In this document: in pieces, positions 61,862 through 64,000 of the stretch
How the letters are laid out: every line of letters starts with the position of its first letter
How positions within the stretch are numbered: the first letter of the stretch is position 1
NCBI RefSeq assembly: GCF_023516595.1
Contig: NZ_JAMGBG010000011.1
Coordinates: forward strand, 62,001 to 126,000
Length of the DNA: 64,000 bases
From: Streptomyces neyagawaensis
GTDB lineage: Bacteria > Actinomycetota > Actinomycetes > Streptomycetales > Streptomycetaceae
Direction of reading: 5' to 3'
Notes under the pieces: model-generated
Told to the model about the DNA's origin: nothing
Database searches by the model: none
The model's input: only the letters and a program-made list of their open reading frames with translations
Program-made: the position numbers and the translations under genes

Positions 61862-62680
61862 TCACGGCTTGCGCGCCACCCCGCCGAGCGCGATCACCTC
61901 ACCGGACCCGCCGGGGCCCTTCGCCGGATCGGGGCGCCAGTCGTTCAGCGGGACGACCCCCGGCTCCAGCAGCTCCAACCCGTCGAAGCACCCGGCGAGT
62001 TCCTCCGGGGCGCGCAGGAAGTACGGGACGGCGCCGCTCTCGTTGTACTGCCGGGTGGCCTCGGCGTTGGCCTTGTGCGTGTCGACACTGTCGTTGAAGG
62101 CGAACCAGCTGCCGGAGGGCAGGGCGCCCAACAGGGTGCCGATGATGGCGCGGGCCCGGTCGTAGTCCGCGATGTGCCCGGAGACCTGCATCATCGTCAA
62201 CGCGACCGGCCGGGTGAGGTCGAGCGTCCGCGCCGCCTCGCGCAGCACGGTCGCGGGATCGTGGAGGTCGGCGTCCACGTAGTCGGTCATGCCCTCGGGT
62301 GTGCTGGTGAGCAGGGCCCGTGCGTGTGTCAGGACCAGCGGGTCGTTGTCGACGTAGACGATCCGCGCCTCGGGCGCCACCCGCTGGGCGATCTGATGGG
62401 TGTTGTCCGCCGTCGGCAGTCCCGTGCCGATGTCGAGGAACTGGCGCACCCCTGCCTCACCGGCGAGGAAGCGCACCGCCCGGCCGAGGAAGGCACGGGA
62501 GTCACGGGCGAGGTCGGTGATGCCGGGGAACACCGCGCGGAACGCGTCGCCCGCCTCATGGTCGACGGGGTAGTTGTCCTTGCCACCGAGCCAGTAGTTC
62601 CAGATCCGGGCCGAGTGCGGCACCGTCGTGTCGATCTTGGCGAGAGCGTCGGTCTCCGGGCGTAACGAGTCCTGCGCCAC
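61862..62680 (-). CDS. DUF574 SAM-dependent methyltransferase
   Basis: A 272-residue protein of a large Streptomyces family. SARIWNYWLGGKDNYPVDHE opens it and FLDIGTGLPTADNTHQIAQR is the SAM loop. RIVYVDNDPLVLTHARALL and LTMMQVSGHI follow. The start is GTG 62680, with TAGGAGG upstream. Members are numerous in actinomycetes and mostly of unknown target. Confidence 0.87.
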   Translation of the reverse strand: MAQDSLRPETDALAKIDTTVPHSARIWNYWLGGKDNYPVDHEAGDAFRAVFPGITDLARDSRAFLGRAVRFLAGEAGVRQFLDIGTGLPTADNTHQIAQRVAPEARIVYVDNDPLVLTHARALLTSTPEGMTDYVDADLHDPATVLREAARTLDLTRPVALTMMQVSGHIADYDRARAIIGTLLGALPSGSWFAFNDSVDTHKANAEATRQYNESGAVPYFLRAPEELAGCFDGLELLEPGVVPLNDWRPDPAKGPGGSGEVIALGGVARKP

Positions 62681-62720
62681 CGGATCGCCTCCTACGGGAA
62701 AAGGTTATATGCCAACGGCA

Positions 62721-62749
62721 TGGTGCCGTCCCACAGAAGGACGGCACCA
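62721..62749 (-). terminator. Terminator of the acylase gene
   Basis: An 11-base perfect stem, TGGTGCCGTCC (62721-62731) with GGACGGCACCA (62739-62749), encloses a seven-base loop. It lies 13 bases after the acylase stop on the minus strand. Confidence 0.85.
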
Positions 62750-62761
62750 CACCTCCCCGGA

Positions 62762-64000
62762 TCATTGGCTCACGCGCACCACCTTGAGCTTCGGCGACGA
62801 CCGGATGTCCTTCTCGCAGAACCGGGACGTCACCCACTTCTCGGCCGAGAACAGCCGGGTCTGGTCCAGGTGATGGGGTGAGTTCGGGTTGGCGGACTGC
62901 GAGTACGTCAGGAGCGTGCGGGCCACCGGGCAGCGGCCGCCGTCCCAGCCGACCGCCTGGATGTGGCTGGAACCCGACGACACCTCGGCATAGCCGCCGG
63001 CGGCGGCGTTCCACGGCGCCTCGATCTTGTTCCAGACGCCGAGCGACTCCGTGCCGCCGTGCACCGGAATGCGCCGGTCCCCACGGACGACGAACTGGTG
63101 GTGCCCGAGCTTCGCGTCCAGCGCGATGCCCGCCGCCCGAAGCTCCGTCACCGTGTCCGCGAGCGCCGTGGCGAAGCCCGGCGCGGAAGTGTTCAGCGTG
63201 TTCGGCGTCCTCACCGGGTCGGCAGCCGAGAACGGCACCTTCCACAGCTGCGCGTTCGGCACGGCGCGGGTCAGCTTGCGCCAGAACCGGTCGTAGAGCA
63301 GCGCGCCCCGGCTGGAGGTGTCCACGGTCCGGTCCCACGCCGCGAGGACCCGGCAGGCCTCGGACACGTCGACGGCTGTGCCGTCACTGCCCGTCGCCGT
63401 GCCGCCCGGCAGCGCGGCACACGCCCGCGCCGCGTCCTCGGCGGCCAGATCGGCCGCGGGCACCCGGTTCGCGAACTGCTGCTTCTGCAGGTCCCGTACG
63501 GTCAGCCCGCCCTCGGCGGCCATCGCCGCGACGTCCTCGACCGCGCCGCGCGTGCGCATCGACCGCTGGGTGCCGACATTGCCGAAGACCCGCTCGTAGC
63601 CGGTGAGCGGCCGGTCCGCGTTGGCCAGCCACGCGCTGTCGTTGGAGTTCTCCGCGTACGGGGCGTCCTTCAGCGTCGGCATCTTCGCCGGCCCGAAGAC
63701 CCCCGGCTGCAGGGCGTCGGGATCGCTGCCGGGCGCGCAGTCGCCACGCGCGCCGTCGAGGACGGCGACACCGGCCGCCGGGTACGTGGCCCGGCCCAGC
63801 GGCGTGGAGCAGCGCGCCGCCAGCTCGTCGGTGATCCGGGGCAGCACCTGGGACTGGGTGAACAGGGTGTGCCCGGCGGAGTCCGCGGCCACGGTGTTCA
63901 CCCAGGGCAGCCCCTGGTGCCGGCCGAGGGCCTTCAAAACGTCGGCCGTTCCGCGTGCCTTGGCGAAACCGAGGGAGGTGTCCGCGAACCGCAGGTTGCC
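62762..64000 (-). CDS. Penicillin/acyl-homoserine-lactone acylase family, C-terminal part (partial)
   Basis: 413 codons are open from the window edge to the TGA at 62764-62762. NLRFADTSLGFAKARGTADV and ALGRHQGLPWVNTVAADSAG match the beta subunit of secreted Streptomyces Ntn-hydrolase acylases (AhlM, aculeacin acylase type). YAENSNDSAWLANADRPLTG and VHGGTESLGVWNKIEAPWNA carry the conserved Asn and other active-site elements, and SYSQSANPNSPHHLDQTRLF is near the end. The signal peptide, alpha subunit and nucleophile Ser are outside the window. It is probably secreted and removes acyl chains from lactones, lipopeptides or beta-lactams. Confidence 0.88.
   Translation of the reverse strand, partial: GNLRFADTSLGFAKARGTADVLKALGRHQGLPWVNTVAADSAGHTLFTQSQVLPRITDELAARCSTPLGRATYPAAGVAVLDGARGDCAPGSDPDALQPGVFGPAKMPTLKDAPYAENSNDSAWLANADRPLTGYERVFGNVGTQRSMRTRGAVEDVAAMAAEGGLTVRDLQKQQFANRVPAADLAAEDAARACAALPGGTATGSDGTAVDVSEACRVLAAWDRTVDTSSRGALLYDRFWRKLTRAVPNAQLWKVPFSAADPVRTPNTLNTSAPGFATALADTVTELRAAGIALDAKLGHHQFVVRGDRRIPVHGGTESLGVWNKIEAPWNAAAGGYAEVSSGSSHIQAVGWDGGRCPVARTLLTYSQSANPNSPHHLDQTRLFSAEKWVTSRFCEKDIRSSPKLKVVRVSQ

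Overview
The window is high-GC actinobacterial DNA. Codon use, GTG starts, ATGA and GTGA overlaps, PucR, RskA and DUF574-type families, and a dispersed intergenic repeat near 59.0 kb all point to a Streptomyces chromosome. The left third is accessory in character, with insertion-sequence and Tn7-like remnants and several broken genes. The right half looks like ordinary chromosome.

Layout. 1-1.4 kb is a scarred edge: the tail of an MFS transporter, the tail of a TetR gene, and a 5'-truncated IS5-type transposase with two internal stops. 1.4-13.6 kb is a catabolic cluster. A minus-strand series of eight genes runs from SMP-30 lactonase through SDR, alanine racemase/D-threonine aldolase-like enzyme, MFS permease, sugar-lactone oxidase and cytochrome P450 to ferredoxin reductase and ferredoxin. 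It diverges from aldehyde dehydrogenase plus class II aldolase, and a TetR gene lies alongside. The P450 carries a one-base frameshift. 13.6-15.1 kb holds relics of a zinc alcohol dehydrogenase and a TnsA-like endonuclease.

15.1-27.2 kb has a PucR regulator, then a ten-gene stress operon: 17M-type stress protein, DnaK, GrpE, DnaJ/CbpA, a MerR-like co-chaperone modulator, ClpB, zinc-ribbon thioredoxin, a UBP-type zinc finger, a cyclic-nucleotide-domain thioredoxin-reductase-like flavoprotein lacking its CxxC, and Hsp20. 27.4-39.3 kb continues the stress theme with DUF2267, histone-fold DUF1931, a membrane protein, an amine oxidase of the DAO family, hemerythrin, a formaldehyde-dehydrogenase-like zinc enzyme, FUSC, a TetR/SDR pair with tandem operators, and a variant acetate kinase.

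39.3-48.4 kb holds a decayed secreted lectin gene, an MpaB-type oxygenase, a TPR-containing Ser/Thr kinase, a carotenoid-desaturase-like flavoprotein, a membrane PAS/SpoIIE phosphatase, a LysR relic and a flavodoxin-like reductase. 48.5-56.2 kb is the most striking block. It comprises an amine-oxidase flavoprotein, DUF1365, two CFA-synthase-family methyltransferases, a DUF1295 membrane reductase and a hydrolase, convergent with an ECF sigma factor and its RskA-type anti-sigma factor. Gene content parallels the mycobacterial sigK-rskA locus. The sigma factor has just two cysteines, 50 residues apart. The same promoter pattern, CC(A/G)ATCC-N16-CGGATTAC, lies before both the lipid operon and the sigma gene, so the block can be read as a redox-controlled fatty-acid modification regulon.

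56.4-64 kb holds a membrane Ser/Thr kinase overlapping a membrane protein with a similar extracytoplasmic domain, then nitronate monooxygenase, acyl-CoA synthetase, a DUF574 methyltransferase and the C-terminal part of a penicillin/acyl-homoserine-lactone acylase that runs off the window. No tRNA, rRNA or CRISPR array was seen.
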